Assembly (NCBI RefSeq): GCF_000801105.2
Contig: NC_079517.1
Location: 8,680,001-8,744,000 of the forward strand
DNA length: 64,000 nt
From: Raphanus sativus
Lineage: Eukaryota > Streptophyta > Magnoliopsida > Brassicales > Brassicaceae
Reading direction: 5' to 3'
Positions 24,101-33,896 of the stretch are shown piece after piece. The notes beneath the pieces were generated by a model, which saw only the letters and a program-made list of their open reading frames with translations, made no database searches and was not told the DNA's origin. Numbering within the stretch: the first letter of the stretch is position 1; the number at the start of each line of letters is the position of its first letter. The position numbers and the translations under genes were made by a program.

Positions 24101-25223
24101 GCAGACTAGGCAGAACTGCAGTACCTACATGAGAGATAGGCAGACTATCTCCATTACCAACAAGCACAATATCATCACATATGTACGCCTGAGCAGAATG
24201 CAAGTGAGACGCGTCGTTAGTGATATGAGCAGTAGCTCCAAAATCAGCACACCACTCATGACCAGAAGCAGACGGAGGGTCTGGAGCGTGGTAAGCTGCT
24301 AAGGCGTTGTGGTACTCAGCTGCTTGAAATGAATGGTCAAAACGTCTGTAGCACTTGTAGGCTGGATGACCGAACTTGTTGCATATTTGGCATGTAGGTC
24401 TGTTCTCTGCAGATGAGGAACCCCGACCAGAACCTTGACTGATTTGTTGCGGAAAACCTCTGCCTTGCGTAGAATAACCCCCACGACCTCGAGAACTCCC
24501 TCTGCTTCCACGGCCTCTGTTGGAGTAGCCTCCTCTGTTGCCGTAGAACGCTTGAGTAACGGAGACATCAGGTGAGTTTTCGTAGGTCGCAAGTTTCTAG
24601 CCAAAACCGATGAGTTTAAAAACAACATCTTCAAAGTTAGGACCTGGAAAAGCGTCCATTGAGCTTTCGATGACTGTAGTAATGGACTCGTACTCGCGTC
24701 CAAGACCACGAAGAACACCGTAAATCTTCTCTTGGTCGGACAGGGGAGCTCCAATCGAGTCAAGTTGGTCACAAATCAGCTTCATCTCCGACAAATAGTC
24801 AGACAGAGAACGACCGCCTTTCTTCGTCGACTGGAGGCGACTCTGTAACTCGAGCTTACGAGTGGGTGAAATACGATTGTATTTCTGAGCGAGATACAAC
24901 CATAGCTCCTGAGAGGAACGAAGACCATGGACGCTCTTGATAACGTCTTCGGAGAGAGAGCCCACCAGCCACGCCATGATGCGTTGATCTGTACGAACCC
25001 ATTTGGCGTAGTCTGGATTCGGCGTCACGACATCTTTTTCTTCGACACGAGTGGTGAGAGTCGGCGGAGGACAAAGCTCAGCTCCGGTAACGTAACCGAG
25101 AAGAGACTGGCTGTTGAGGAACTGTTCGAACTGAAATTTTCAAGACAGGTAATTCTTGTCATTGAGCTTGAGGATTACACACTGGGTAATGGTTAAAGGG
25201 GAAGAAAACGGATCGCCGTCCAT
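20910..25223 (-). pseudogene. Degenerate copia gag-pol
   Basis: Translation starts at an ATG at 25223. The first stop is a TGA at 25142-25140, where family members have Trp, and a second in-frame stop TAG is at 24599-24597. The CCHC knuckle region is near 24380-24330. The protease motif expected as D-S/T-G reads ADFGA (near 24245). Integrase keeps its HHCC motif and the CDLWGP and QSDGGGEF acidic residues. Reverse transcriptase keeps LLLYVDDMLL (near 22090). RNase H ends near 20910. Breaks also fall near 22880, 22770, 22271 and 21570-21596. The protein would have been one polyprotein; it cannot be made from this copy. Confidence 0.92.
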
Positions 25224-25236
25224 GGTTCTGATACCA
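25224..25236 (-). other. Primer-binding site (initiator Met tRNA type)
   Basis: TGGTATCAGAACC on the minus strand directly follows the right (5') LTR. It matches the usual TGGTATCAGAGC complement of initiator tRNA-Met with one change. Confidence 0.85.
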
Positions 25237-25575
25237 TGTAAGCTTGATAAGCTTAAGGTAAAAGGTGAAGAAGATAACGTTTTGTATAAAGGTTTCTGCT
25301 TGGATAACAACGATTACAGAGAGCTTAATATATAGAGAAAGTAAGAGAGCCACTAGGGCACAACTCAGCATACGACAACACACCGCTGGAGAGGATCAAA
25401 TCTGTTACTTAGCTGTGTGACGTGAGCTGGAAAGGTGGTATGGAAGCCGTGTTTTGGCGTAACTAGAGACTGATCTCTGTTATCGTTACAGAATGAGGAG
25501 ATGGGCTTGACGGGCCTTGGATCTTTCGAGTGGGCTTTGGCTTCTTCTAAAGCCTCTGAAGTCTTTGGACTTAGA
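25237..25575 (-). repeat. 5' LTR of the copia element
   Basis: Direct repeat of 20782-21120 with no gaps. Its outer end stops at TTAGA and runs directly into the AAAGA target duplication, so the two terminal bases are missing. Confidence 0.92.
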
Positions 25576-25580
25576 AAAGA

Positions 25581-27653
25581 TGATCATAAATGATGTCGTA
25601 CAGTTATAATATTCCTCAGATTTATAGTAGTTTTTTGCTAACGTTTTTTTTTAAAACATAATTCTTTGCTAACGTTCTATGAAACAGAGCGATAATAAAT
25701 TTTGTTAATTCTTAATAATGGCTTATACTGGTGGATATATTCCGAATATCTTTCTTCCAAAAAGTTGAATCTCTGATGGTAGTGACTACTGACTAGTGAG
25801 GAATGGATTATCTCTGCTGTGAAATTAATAACTATAATTTTTGGACGAGGTTAACTTTAATTTTATGTGAGAAATAGTAGTACGAAAGAAAATAACCAAC
25901 GATAATAATTAAACATTTTAGTTCTAAAAATAATAATGTAACATTTTACCAACAGAGTTTAATGGCGACTTACAAAAAAGGGTCACAATAGTCGATAGAT
26001 AGACCAAACCCACTCCGCTTATGGCCAAGAGAGAGACTGTTACCAATAATATGAGAATGGACTTTGAACGGAGATTGCAATAATATGAACAGTTCATTAA
26101 TTATTATTTTGTCTCGACATCTTCAGACGTCAGTTGGTGTTACGTTTCTGTCACTCTCAACATAGAAGTTAAATAAAATCAAAACTATAGTCTTTCCTTT
26201 TCGGTGTAAAAAAATGCTTTTCACCTTTTCTGTCAAAATCCAAACATTATAAATAGTTATTTCCGGCAAATCAAATTTTGGAGGCGAAAGTTATACCCAC
26301 AACTTTTTTATCACTATTATTTTATTGGATACTTTATTTCACTTATGTAGATTTAAAATTTCCGTAAAGAATATGAAAAATGGGTATATGAACAAAATAA
26401 TCTTAGTGTTTTCGTTGATTATATGTAGTTCTAACCGTTTATGATATTATGTAAATAATTATAGAGGTAGATCAGTTACAAAATACGTTCAAAGGGTTAA
26501 GTAACACGCTATACTTGTTCCTTAAATACAATTTTTTTTTTTTTTTGTAAACTAAAATACAAAAATATTCCCTCAAAATTTATACATATCTGGTATATTT
26601 CCTTTTTTACCTGCTATATTTCTCATAACACGATATTTTTAATATGTCAATGCTATTTCCGTATATCTAAAGCATGATATTTTTAATACGAAAATGCTAT
26701 TTTCAATAAGATTTTCCACATGTTTCCTTTTTTTCGAACAGCATCTATCTTTTATTATGTTAGTTATGTTACTTTTTTGATTTTAGTTATGTTACCATCG
26801 AATATCTAAACTATTAAATCAGAAGTACAAAATAGAATATACCCTTAAAGTTGCACAAATATTACATTCATATGCCATTGCTATTTAAACTATGTCGTTT
26901 TGCTTCTTTTAAAAGAAAAAAATCGTTGCCATTAGGATCTTTGGGCTTACAAATGGGTAATGACCAACATTTTCAATTCATTGCTTTTTCTATTCGTATT
27001 TAACGAATTCAACTATGGAAACGTGTTATGGAATTGTTGGTATAAGTTAATTCATATTCACGTTTTCTGTAACATATATGCATGATATAATATTTAATTA
27101 CATGCACATACCAGAACTAATACACTATAAGTAATCATTCTCAACCAAAATTGAATCTCAGTATCATGTGTCTACGAATCATTTTGTTACAACCAAACAT
27201 ATACCAACATTTTATAAAAGTATCATTTTATGGTTTAGATTTTGGTTTGCAAAGTCAAATATTTATTTTTGTTTATCAATTTGTTTTTTTTTTTGTATAT
27301 CGGAATTTAACATGCTCCTAAAATATCGAATTAGCTAAGATTTTGAATATAAAATCGTACCTAATTAATCTATAAGATTGATATATGATAAGAAATATGG
27401 GTGATACAATTGACGGTTCAAAAAAATAAAAGAAAAATTAATATGTTTAAATGTTATACTATAAATTTATTTAATAGTGTAAATTTCAAAAATACACACC
27501 ATCATTTAAAATAGATAAATATTTATTTACAAAAATTCTAAACTACATATGCACAGTGCAGGGATCAAGCCCTAGATAATTCGGGTTGTCTAATTAATAT
27601 TAATATCTACAATATTAAAATAAATTATTCATTTTTACTAAGAAATATAACAC
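25581..27653. other. AT-rich intergenic DNA
   Basis: No gene is seen. It contains one micro-insertion (25634-25676), several homopolymer runs and an AT-rich stretch that may be the body of the Helitron whose 3' end is at 27681. The 5' end of that element could not be placed. Confidence 0.4.
25634..25676 (-). repeat. Micro-insertion 3: T-rich insert between 12-bp direct repeats
   Basis: TTTGCTAACGTT at 25634-25645 and 25665-25676 flanks 19 nt that are A-rich on the minus strand and begin GAATTATG. It is the only one of the set without C directly before the A-tract. Confidence 0.5.
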
Positions 27654-27681
27654 CCGGGCGGGCGCCCGGATCCAACTCTAG
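27654..27681 (+). mobile_element. Helitron 3' terminus
   Basis: A perfect hairpin CCGGGCG-GG-CGCCCGG (27654-27669) is followed after 8 nt by CTAG (27678-27681) and a T, the classic Helitron 3' end. The 5' end lies somewhere to the left and was not identified. Confidence 0.7.
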
Positions 27682-27816
27682 TTTTTCGGTTATAACCACT
27701 CAATCCATCAAACTTTTAATTTTAATATATAAGTTTCCGTTTTCCCAAAAAAAAAATACAGTTCATGTAAAGTTGATATTTAAAAAAAAGTCGATATTTT
27801 AAGTATGTTTTAAAGG

Positions 27817-27862
27817 AAAGTCTTGTTTCATTGTTTAGCAAAAAAAAAAGTCTTGTTTCATT
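27817..27862 (+). repeat. Micro-insertion 4: GTTTAGC-A(n) between 16-bp direct repeats
   Basis: AAAGTCTTGTTTCATT at 27817-27832 and 27847-27862 flanks the 14-nt insert GTTTAGCAAAAAAA. It shares the TTTAGC-poly(A) core with micro-insertion 12. Confidence 0.7.
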
Positions 27863-28120
27863 AACCAAAAAAAAAAATCTTTTTTTTTGTGTAAAAAAAG
27901 GGAGTTACTTGTTTTTTTCTTGTAGAAAAAGGGAAAGGAACGTGCATGCTAATCGTCCACGAACAATGTTCCAAATGAGACATTTCTCATAAAAGCTGTA
28001 AGGTGTCACGTCGACATCATATAGAGATCCATTTTGGTGTCATTGTTGATTTCTTTCAATATTTGTTTTTTTTCTTTCAAGTTTTTTACTTTGGCTTCAT
28101 CCCACGAAGGTAATCTTCTT

Positions 28121-29183
28121 TTCTTTTTTTTCCCAAATTGAGTATATTGAAAAAACGTACCAAGCCCAACAACAGGCCGAAGTCCAATTACACTAAGATC
28201 CATAACAAGCCCAAAAGCTACGGACTATACTAAGCAAAAGCTAAACGGGTCCACAGCCCAACAACCAAACCCGTCGACTAAGGTTTACGCGATAAAGATA
28301 GAGGACATGTGGCCACATCTGATCCGTCCAGACGCCACTGTCTTATCTTGACCGTCTCCACCTCAAATCGTCGCCTGAGCACCACCACCACACGGTTCGT
28401 TTCGTCATCGCTCTATACCTAAAAGCCTTCGACCGAAATCATCTCTCTTTTCTTCTCCACACTGTCTTTCCGTCGGAGAGATCCATCGCTCCTGCGAGAT
28501 CAAATCCGACTATGAAGCTCTTCAAACCCTAGACATGCGCACCGAGAACACTACTTCTATCCTTCTCTCAATCATAACCGCCATGAACGGAGAGCTTCCT
28601 CACACGACCGAAATCTCAACCGCTATGACCAAAACAGATACCAAGACGATAAGATCCACGTCTCTCTTTTAAACATCTTGAACCAGAAAAAAACCCAAAA
28701 GTAACCCGGGTTCAAAACCGACAGATTGGAGCTTTGCGAGCCTCCACTTTCCGGAACCAAAGTCGTCGAAAGCGGAGCAGAAGAAATCTCCTCTTCCCGG
28801 AAACTGAGACCGGCGGCGGTGAATCTAAGGAAGCCTCTACCTCCCGGAGAAAACCCGACGGCGACGAAACTAAGGTAGCTTCCATCCCTCGGGAACAAAC
28901 ACCACCTGTACATGCGAGCGGCTCCCTCTCCACCGTTGACCTCCAAGCAACCGCGTCGTTGCTTCAAAAACCGAGCCACCGATAGAGGAGACGGCAGAAT
29001 CAGAGCTCGAACAAGGCGGATGATGACAGGACGGCGTAGAGGAGACGAAGAAAAACTTTTACGACGGACGAGAAGGAGGTCCGACGGAGGCACGGACGTT
29101 CACACGCCGACCAAACCGCTGATCCCCTATCTCTCTCACTTTTTCTCTCTCTTTTTCTCTCTGTCTCGACTCAATATACTTTT
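28121..29183 (-). mobile_element. Poly(A) retroposon of unknown family with 18-bp target duplication
   Basis: CACGAAGGTAATCTTCTT occurs at 28103-28120 and 29184-29201, bracketing 1063 bp. On the minus strand the insert starts as a GA-rich, leader-like sequence and ends GGGAAAAAAAAAGAAAAG, an A-tail adjoining the repeat. This is the layout of an LINE-mobilised RNA. The minus-strand open frame 29093-28623 (156 aa, Arg/Ser-rich, no recognised domain) is the longest inside. It may be a non-coding or non-autonomous retroposon, or a processed copy of an unidentified transcript. Confidence 0.65.
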
Positions 29184-29199
29184 CACGAAGGTAATCTTC

Positions 29200-29239
29200 T
29201 TACCCAATAACTTTTTTTTTGTAACTTTACCCAATAACT
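29200..29239 (-). repeat. Micro-insertion 5: insert between 13-bp direct repeats
   Basis: TTACCCAATAACT at 29200-29212 and 29227-29239 flanks 14 nt that read AGTTAC plus an A-tract on the minus strand. Confidence 0.55.
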
Positions 29240-29283
29240 ATTTTTTTCGTTCAAAAAGTTAAAATAATAATTATTTAGATATA

Positions 29284-29336
29284 AGAAGAATATCTCACAT
29301 TCTCACGAGTGAACAAAAAAAGAGAAGAATATCTCA
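29284..29336 (+). repeat. Micro-insertion 6: 25-nt insert between 14-bp direct repeats
   Basis: AGAAGAATATCTCA at 29284-29297 and 29323-29336 flanks 25 nt beginning CATTCTCACGAG and ending GAAC-A(7)-G. Confidence 0.65.
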
Positions 29337-29947
29337 ACGCAACATTTCATCAATTAAGAATAGTATATTAATTCGTATTGTGATTTTCTCACTTCTTATT
29401 TTCGTTGAATGCCCACCTATAATTGATATATATTAAGATAGGAAATATGATAAGACAAATATATTTGTAAAAACTGTTATAAAAGTAAATAAAAAAGCAA
29501 ATCAGAATATATTTTTTTCTCTTTTTCTTTTTTCTCAAAAAAAAAACAAATGGAAATAATAGAAATATTGAAGTTGGGGTCCAAAATTATATATTAAGTG
29601 GGGGCTTGAGGCTTTTCTACACATGAGCATGGTCCTGGTCCCTGGACGTTGAACATGTTGGAATTATTTGGTAGATCCAGTTATGGGACACGTGTAATCT
29701 TTTAAGTCAATAAACCACTATTCCAATCACAAGCCCATATTGATATTAGCAAAACTCATGAATCGTGCCAATTCACTGATAGGTATTGTATTATTATACG
29801 TGCACATGCGTTTAAATCTAATTAAGTATCCATCACTGTTCTTTTTCAAAAAAAAAAAAGTATCCATCACTGCCAATAAATACTCCATCCTTTTTGTTTT
29901 ATCTGTCGTTCCACAACATTTTATACCAATGAAAACTTAATGTAATA
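29337..29947. other. AT-rich intergenic DNA
   Basis: No gene. It contains micro-insertion 7 and runs up to the Stowaway MITE. The open frame 29740-29940 crosses the micro-insertion and is not a gene. Confidence 0.4.
29824..29872 (+). repeat. Micro-insertion 7: TTCTTTTTC-A(n) between 15-bp direct repeats
   Basis: AAGTATCCATCACTG at 29824-29838 and 29858-29872 flanks TTCTTTTTC followed by ten A residues. Confidence 0.7.
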
Positions 29948-30207
29948 CTCCCTCCGTTTTCTTTTATAAGTCGTTTTAGAGGAATTTTTTTTTCCAAATT
30001 ATATGACGTTTTCAGATTTCTATGTAAAATTTATTAACAGTTAATGTTGTATGACCAATGATAATATGTCTTCTATTTTTTCATTGGTTGATTTGTGGTT
30101 GTATAAATAATTAATGATGTTTTTGTCTAGAAAATATAAAAAAAATTATGTTTTTATTAATCTATGTGCAAGATTCTAAAACGACTTATAAAAGAAAACG
30201 GAAGGAA
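29948..30207. mobile_element. Stowaway (Tc1/Mariner) MITE
   Basis: 260 bp with long, nearly perfect terminal inverted repeats (CTCCCTCCGTTTTCTTTTAT at the left; the right end reads the same in reverse complement apart from the first few bases). TA flanks both sides (29946-29947 and 30208-30209). No coding. Confidence 0.88.
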
Positions 30208-30451
30208 TACCTACTTTAACCTTTCATTAATGTCAATGTTTAATTAATGTCATATCATTATTACTAATAGAGAGTAGAGACCATTATTTAGCAAAAGATG
30301 TTGATCCCAACTCGTTTTATAAGGGTAGAAAATGACGTAGAAAATGACTTTTCTTGTTATTGTTTACATGATTTTGTGAACGGCACATGATTTTCGGTTC
30401 AAAAAAAGAAAAGTTGTAGAAACGTCAATTATAATAGAACGACTAGACTAA

Positions 30452-31070
30452 GGGCCTGACTGGTGTAACCGCAGCGGTTGCGGTTGCGGTTGCGGGAGTT
30501 TGCGGGTGCGGATGGTTGCGGTTTTAAGTGTTTTCTAGAGATTTGTACGACTGGTACAGTTGTTAGAAATTGTTGCGTTTGCGGGACTCTTATGACTGGT
30601 AAACTACCAAACGCAACATCTGTTAAATAATAATTTAACAATATTTACATTTTATGTAATTATAAAAATATTAAAAATCATAAAAATATGATAAATATAA
30701 AATTTATATTTATAAAATCATATTATTCAATTTTAAAAATTTATAGAAAATATTTTAGTTTTGAATTTTTATAATATAAATTGAAATATAATATGAATAC
30801 ATTTTACAATTTCTATTATTTCAATTGAAAATTTTTATTGGATATTTTTAGTATTATTTTTATTTATTCTGTTTTTAAAGAAAAAAAATTTACCCTCCCG
30901 CAACCGTCCGCAACCGCAAACGCTAGCTGGAACCAGCTTTTGATTTTAAGAGATTCAGAGCGGTTTGAAGCGATTTGTAGCGTTTTCTATGATTGTTTCG
31001 AAACGCCAACAACCGCTATGAATCGCGAAAGCTGCGTTTGCGGGTGGTAGCGGGAAAACCAGTCAACACC
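30452..31070 (+). mobile_element. PIF/Harbinger-like MITE, copy 2
   Basis: 619 bp bounded by a TAA duplication (30449-30451 and 31071-31073). The ends are GGGCCTGACTGGT and, in reverse complement, GGTGTTGACTGGT. GC-rich ends carry repeated GCGGTTGCGG motifs around an AT-rich core. Same family as 14806-15405 but inverted. Open frames inside it come from the repeats. Confidence 0.75.
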
Positions 31071-31349
31071 TAAGTTGGCATGTCCTTTCAAATAATACAT
31101 ACGTTTCCGGATGTTATATCCCTACTGCTTCATTGATACGCAATTTAAATACACGTATCGTACATAATTAATTTCATACAAGACAACTTCAATAACTTTT
31201 ATGGTCCGTAACCTATAGTGGTAACGACAATGGGTTATTCTAAGAGGGCCAACGAACAAAGATACAAAAATTATGGCGAAAGTTTCAATGCAATTTTGTT
31301 TATGTCCTATGCATTTATGGTACCCCCGAAGAAAATGGATCTTGCGAAA

Positions 31350-32218
31350 GGAGTTATTCTTGGGTTCACTCCACCTTTATGTTCACCAACCAATAAAAAC
31401 TTGTTATCTTATATTAAGTATCTTTTAAATAAAGAAACAAAATAATTATCAAATTGCATTATGTTTTTAAAATAAATGTAAAATAAATAAAAATAGTAAT
31501 TAACAAAAAACGAATTGTAGAAGCCCATTGGTCTAATGGTTTGACTTAGGGTTCAATTGCTTCTATACCTGGAGGTCTAGGGTTAAAACCACAGAAAATA
31601 CCAAATTATGGAGATAATGGAGAAACATGTTACAGGAGATCTTCAGCTTGGTGTAGGACGTACCATCGAACATGGATTTCATAGGACGGCTCAGAGTAGT
31701 GCAGTCAGGCGTGTATTCTCACATGGTGGTAGAATTGTCGGCTGTAAAATCGTCTTTATAATATTCTCAACATTGTAATAGCATAATTAATCGATAATAA
31801 TCGACTCAGACGTTCAAAAAAAAAAACGAATTTTTGAAAAATAATTTTAAATCCGCCAGCAAAAAACTATACCCTAATCCTAACCCCTAAACCCTTGGGT
31901 AACCTCTAAACCCTTGGATAAATCATAAATTCTAATTCATAAATATCAAACTCTAAATCATAAAAACACTGAATTTTTTAATTCTAAATCTTAAACCTTT
32001 AGATAAATTCTAAACCTTAAAATTTTTATATAGTTTTTTAAAATACATTTATACAATTACTATTAATTTTATTTATTTTTACTTTTTTATTTTAAAACAT
32101 AATATAACTTGACAATTATTTTGTTTCCTTTTTTAAAAGATACTCAATCTAAAATAACTAATTCCTATTGGTTGGTGAACCTAAAGGTTCACCATAGGGG
32201 GTGAACCCAAGAAAAAGT
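31350..32218. mobile_element. Foldback MULE-like element with a nested SINE
   Basis: Arms of about 180-190 bp form a long inverted repeat: the left arm is about 31350-31500, the right arm about 32030-32218, sharing TCTTGGGTTCAC, GTTCACCAACCAAT and AAAATAATTATCAA-type blocks. A 9-bp target duplication CTTGCGAAA is at 31341-31349 and 32219-32227, as for Mutator-like elements. The interior was interrupted by a SINE and contains degenerate CCCTAAACC motifs at 31869-31912. No transposase. Confidence 0.75.
31517..31819 (+). mobile_element. tRNA-derived SINE with 12-bp target duplication
   Basis: The body is flanked by AAAAAACGAATT at 31505-31516 and 31820-31831. The head resembles a tRNA promoter, with an A-box-like TGGTCTAATGGTT near 31529 and a B-box-like GGTTAAAACC near 31581. 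The tail ends GACGTTC followed by A residues. The copy at 13781-14050 is related. It is transcribed, if at all, by RNA polymerase III and depends on a LINE for movement. Confidence 0.75.
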
Positions 32219-32240
32219 CTTGCGAAAAAGGTTTATATAA

Positions 32241-32471
32241 GAGCATCTCCAATGGTATTATTCATTGGAGTCTTTAAGAATAGTTTTTTTTTTTTTTTCA
32301 AGTTTAAGAAAAAAATTATATATCAACCAATCGCAAGTCGCCACGTGTTAAGGATTGATCTTTATCTAAAGATTTTTAAAAATGAATTCTTAATTTTTGG
32401 TGAATCCTACAGATTATTATAATGATTTAATGCTAAAGATTCAACTACAAAAACTTCCATTGCAGATGCTT
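32241..32471. mobile_element. Tourist (PIF/Harbinger) MITE
   Basis: 231 bp with inverted ends GAGCATCTCCAATGG and, in reverse complement, AAGCATCTGCAATGG. A TAA duplication flanks it (32238-32240 and 32472-32474). The interior contains a poly(T) run. No coding. Confidence 0.75.
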
Positions 32472-32474
32472 TAA

Positions 32475-32996
32475 GATGCTAAACTTTATTTCTATAACTA
32501 ACCAAAATACCATTAGATGATTTTTTTATATATATTATTAAAACTGAAATAACTTTTGGTACTGTTTGTCAATAAATTTATTTACATGGACATGTTTTCC
32601 AAAGAAGCTGGATTCAATGAAGTTGCTTGCATGGATAATTCACCTTCACTGGTAATCAGAAGATGACACCAGTTAGACGACAACAGTCAACAGTTTTAAG
32701 TTGCATAGCGAAGATGTCAACACTTTTGCGAAAACATGATATGATGCTTGATGAGAGGGACTTGACATTTGACAGTCTGACATTTTTCTCTTAGAGAAAC
32801 CCTTAAATAAATTAATTAATAAGAAACCCCTATATATAAACTGTTTGCTGTTACACCAATCGCTTAAATAAATACATTAACGAGAACATAGAACTTCTAT
32901 ATCATAATACGTCTAGAGCATATTACTAATGTTTTGTCATCAGTTAAACCACTCGAGGCCTTGTTTATCATGACTCATTATCCTTTTCATTTGCAA
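32475..32996. other. Intergenic DNA
   Basis: Nothing recognisable between the Tourist MITE and the solo LTR. Confidence 0.4.
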
Positions 32997-33001
32997 AATA
33001 T

Positions 33002-33818
33002 TGTTGGAACTCGTTTTTGACGAAATGGTTTAAGACCATTTTTCGGTATGTTTCGGGACGAAGACGTTCGTCGGAATAACCGAATGTTTGACACTATGAA
33101 GTAGTGTACTCGTATGTCAAAATCAGAGTTGGTTTTGAATGAGAAATGGAAGTGCCAAATGAGTTTGCCTAAATATTAAAAATTAGCAAATGTCATATAT
33201 TGGATATTTGGGTTTGAATTTGTTAGTTGGATATTATGTCCATTACTTATTCATGACTATCTTTATGTTTGTATAAACATAAAATGCAAACCCAAATTAA
33301 AAGAAATATTATTTATGTTTGATTTGGTCAAATATATAATATATTCTTTATTGCTAAGTCATTAAAAATTGAGTCAAAAGGAATTAAATTTTCTTAATGA
33401 CAATATTGATTTTTTGACTTTAAGACTCCATTATTCTCTTGTATGTTATGGCTTCTCAAAAGCATAATGTGATGTTTTGTATTTTCTATATAAAGGCTTG
33501 TGAGCCATTTAGAAAATAATAGAGTGAGACACACTTGAAAACCAACAACAAATACAATTCCTCCATGTTATAGTGATGTTTTATTTTATTTATTTTTGTG
33601 TCTGAGAGTACAACACAAAATTAGTTTCGCCAGGCTTCTGATAGAGTGACGCAAATTCAGAAGATTGTTTGCAGTTGTATCCTGGGACTCATTACGTTAT
33701 CGAACCGTCGCACTACGGGACGTATTTTGAGTTAAGGAAAGAGATAATATCTCGCCTCTGCAGTTGTATCATCCTTTTCTTACTCTTTGGTATAGTATTA
33801 TCATTTTTTATTTTTTAC
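33002..33818 (+). mobile_element. Solo LTR of a copia-type retrotransposon
   Basis: About 817 bp starting TGTTGGAACTCG and ending TTTTTTAC(A). It has a TATA box (CTATATAAAGG, 33487-33497) and, downstream of it, a leader-like region with GAGTACAACACAAAATTAG. AATAT flanks both sides (32997-33001; 33819-33823, sharing one A with the LTR end). No internal region follows, so it is probably the product of LTR-LTR recombination. The superfamily call rests on resemblance only. Confidence 0.65.
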
Positions 33819-33896
33819 AATATTCAGTAATCCGTATAATAATAATATCCGTATCCGTATATTCACTACGTAGTTTATAAAATACGCACTACAACA

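Larger units (their letters stand above)
20782..25575 (-). mobile_element. Ty1/copia LTR retrotransposon, both LTRs present, coding region degenerate
   Basis: Two 339-bp direct LTRs (20782-21120 and 25237-25575) enclose a gag-pol region on the minus strand. A 5-bp target duplication AAAGA flanks it (20777-20781 and 25576-25580). The primer-binding site TGGTATCAGAACC lies next to the right LTR, and a purine-rich tract lies inside the left LTR. Domain order (gag, protease, integrase, reverse transcriptase, RNase H) is that of copia. Several stops and frameshifts make it non-autonomous. Confidence 0.95.

Noticed and set aside
26524..26561. Another poly(T) run between AAATACAA repeats
   Set aside because: The 8-bp repeat is too short in this AT-rich context to count as a micro-insertion.
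28006..28203. Minus-strand 65-codon open frame
   Set aside because: It crosses the A-tail and target duplication of the retroposon at 28121-29183, so it cannot be one gene.
31517..31600. tRNA-like sequence in the SINE head
   Set aside because: A- and B-box-like motifs only; no cloverleaf could be drawn, so it is not a functional tRNA gene.
31869..31912. CCCTAAACC-type repeats (also TTTAGGG near 35866-35910)
   Set aside because: Only a few degenerate units inside transposons; not an interstitial telomere array.
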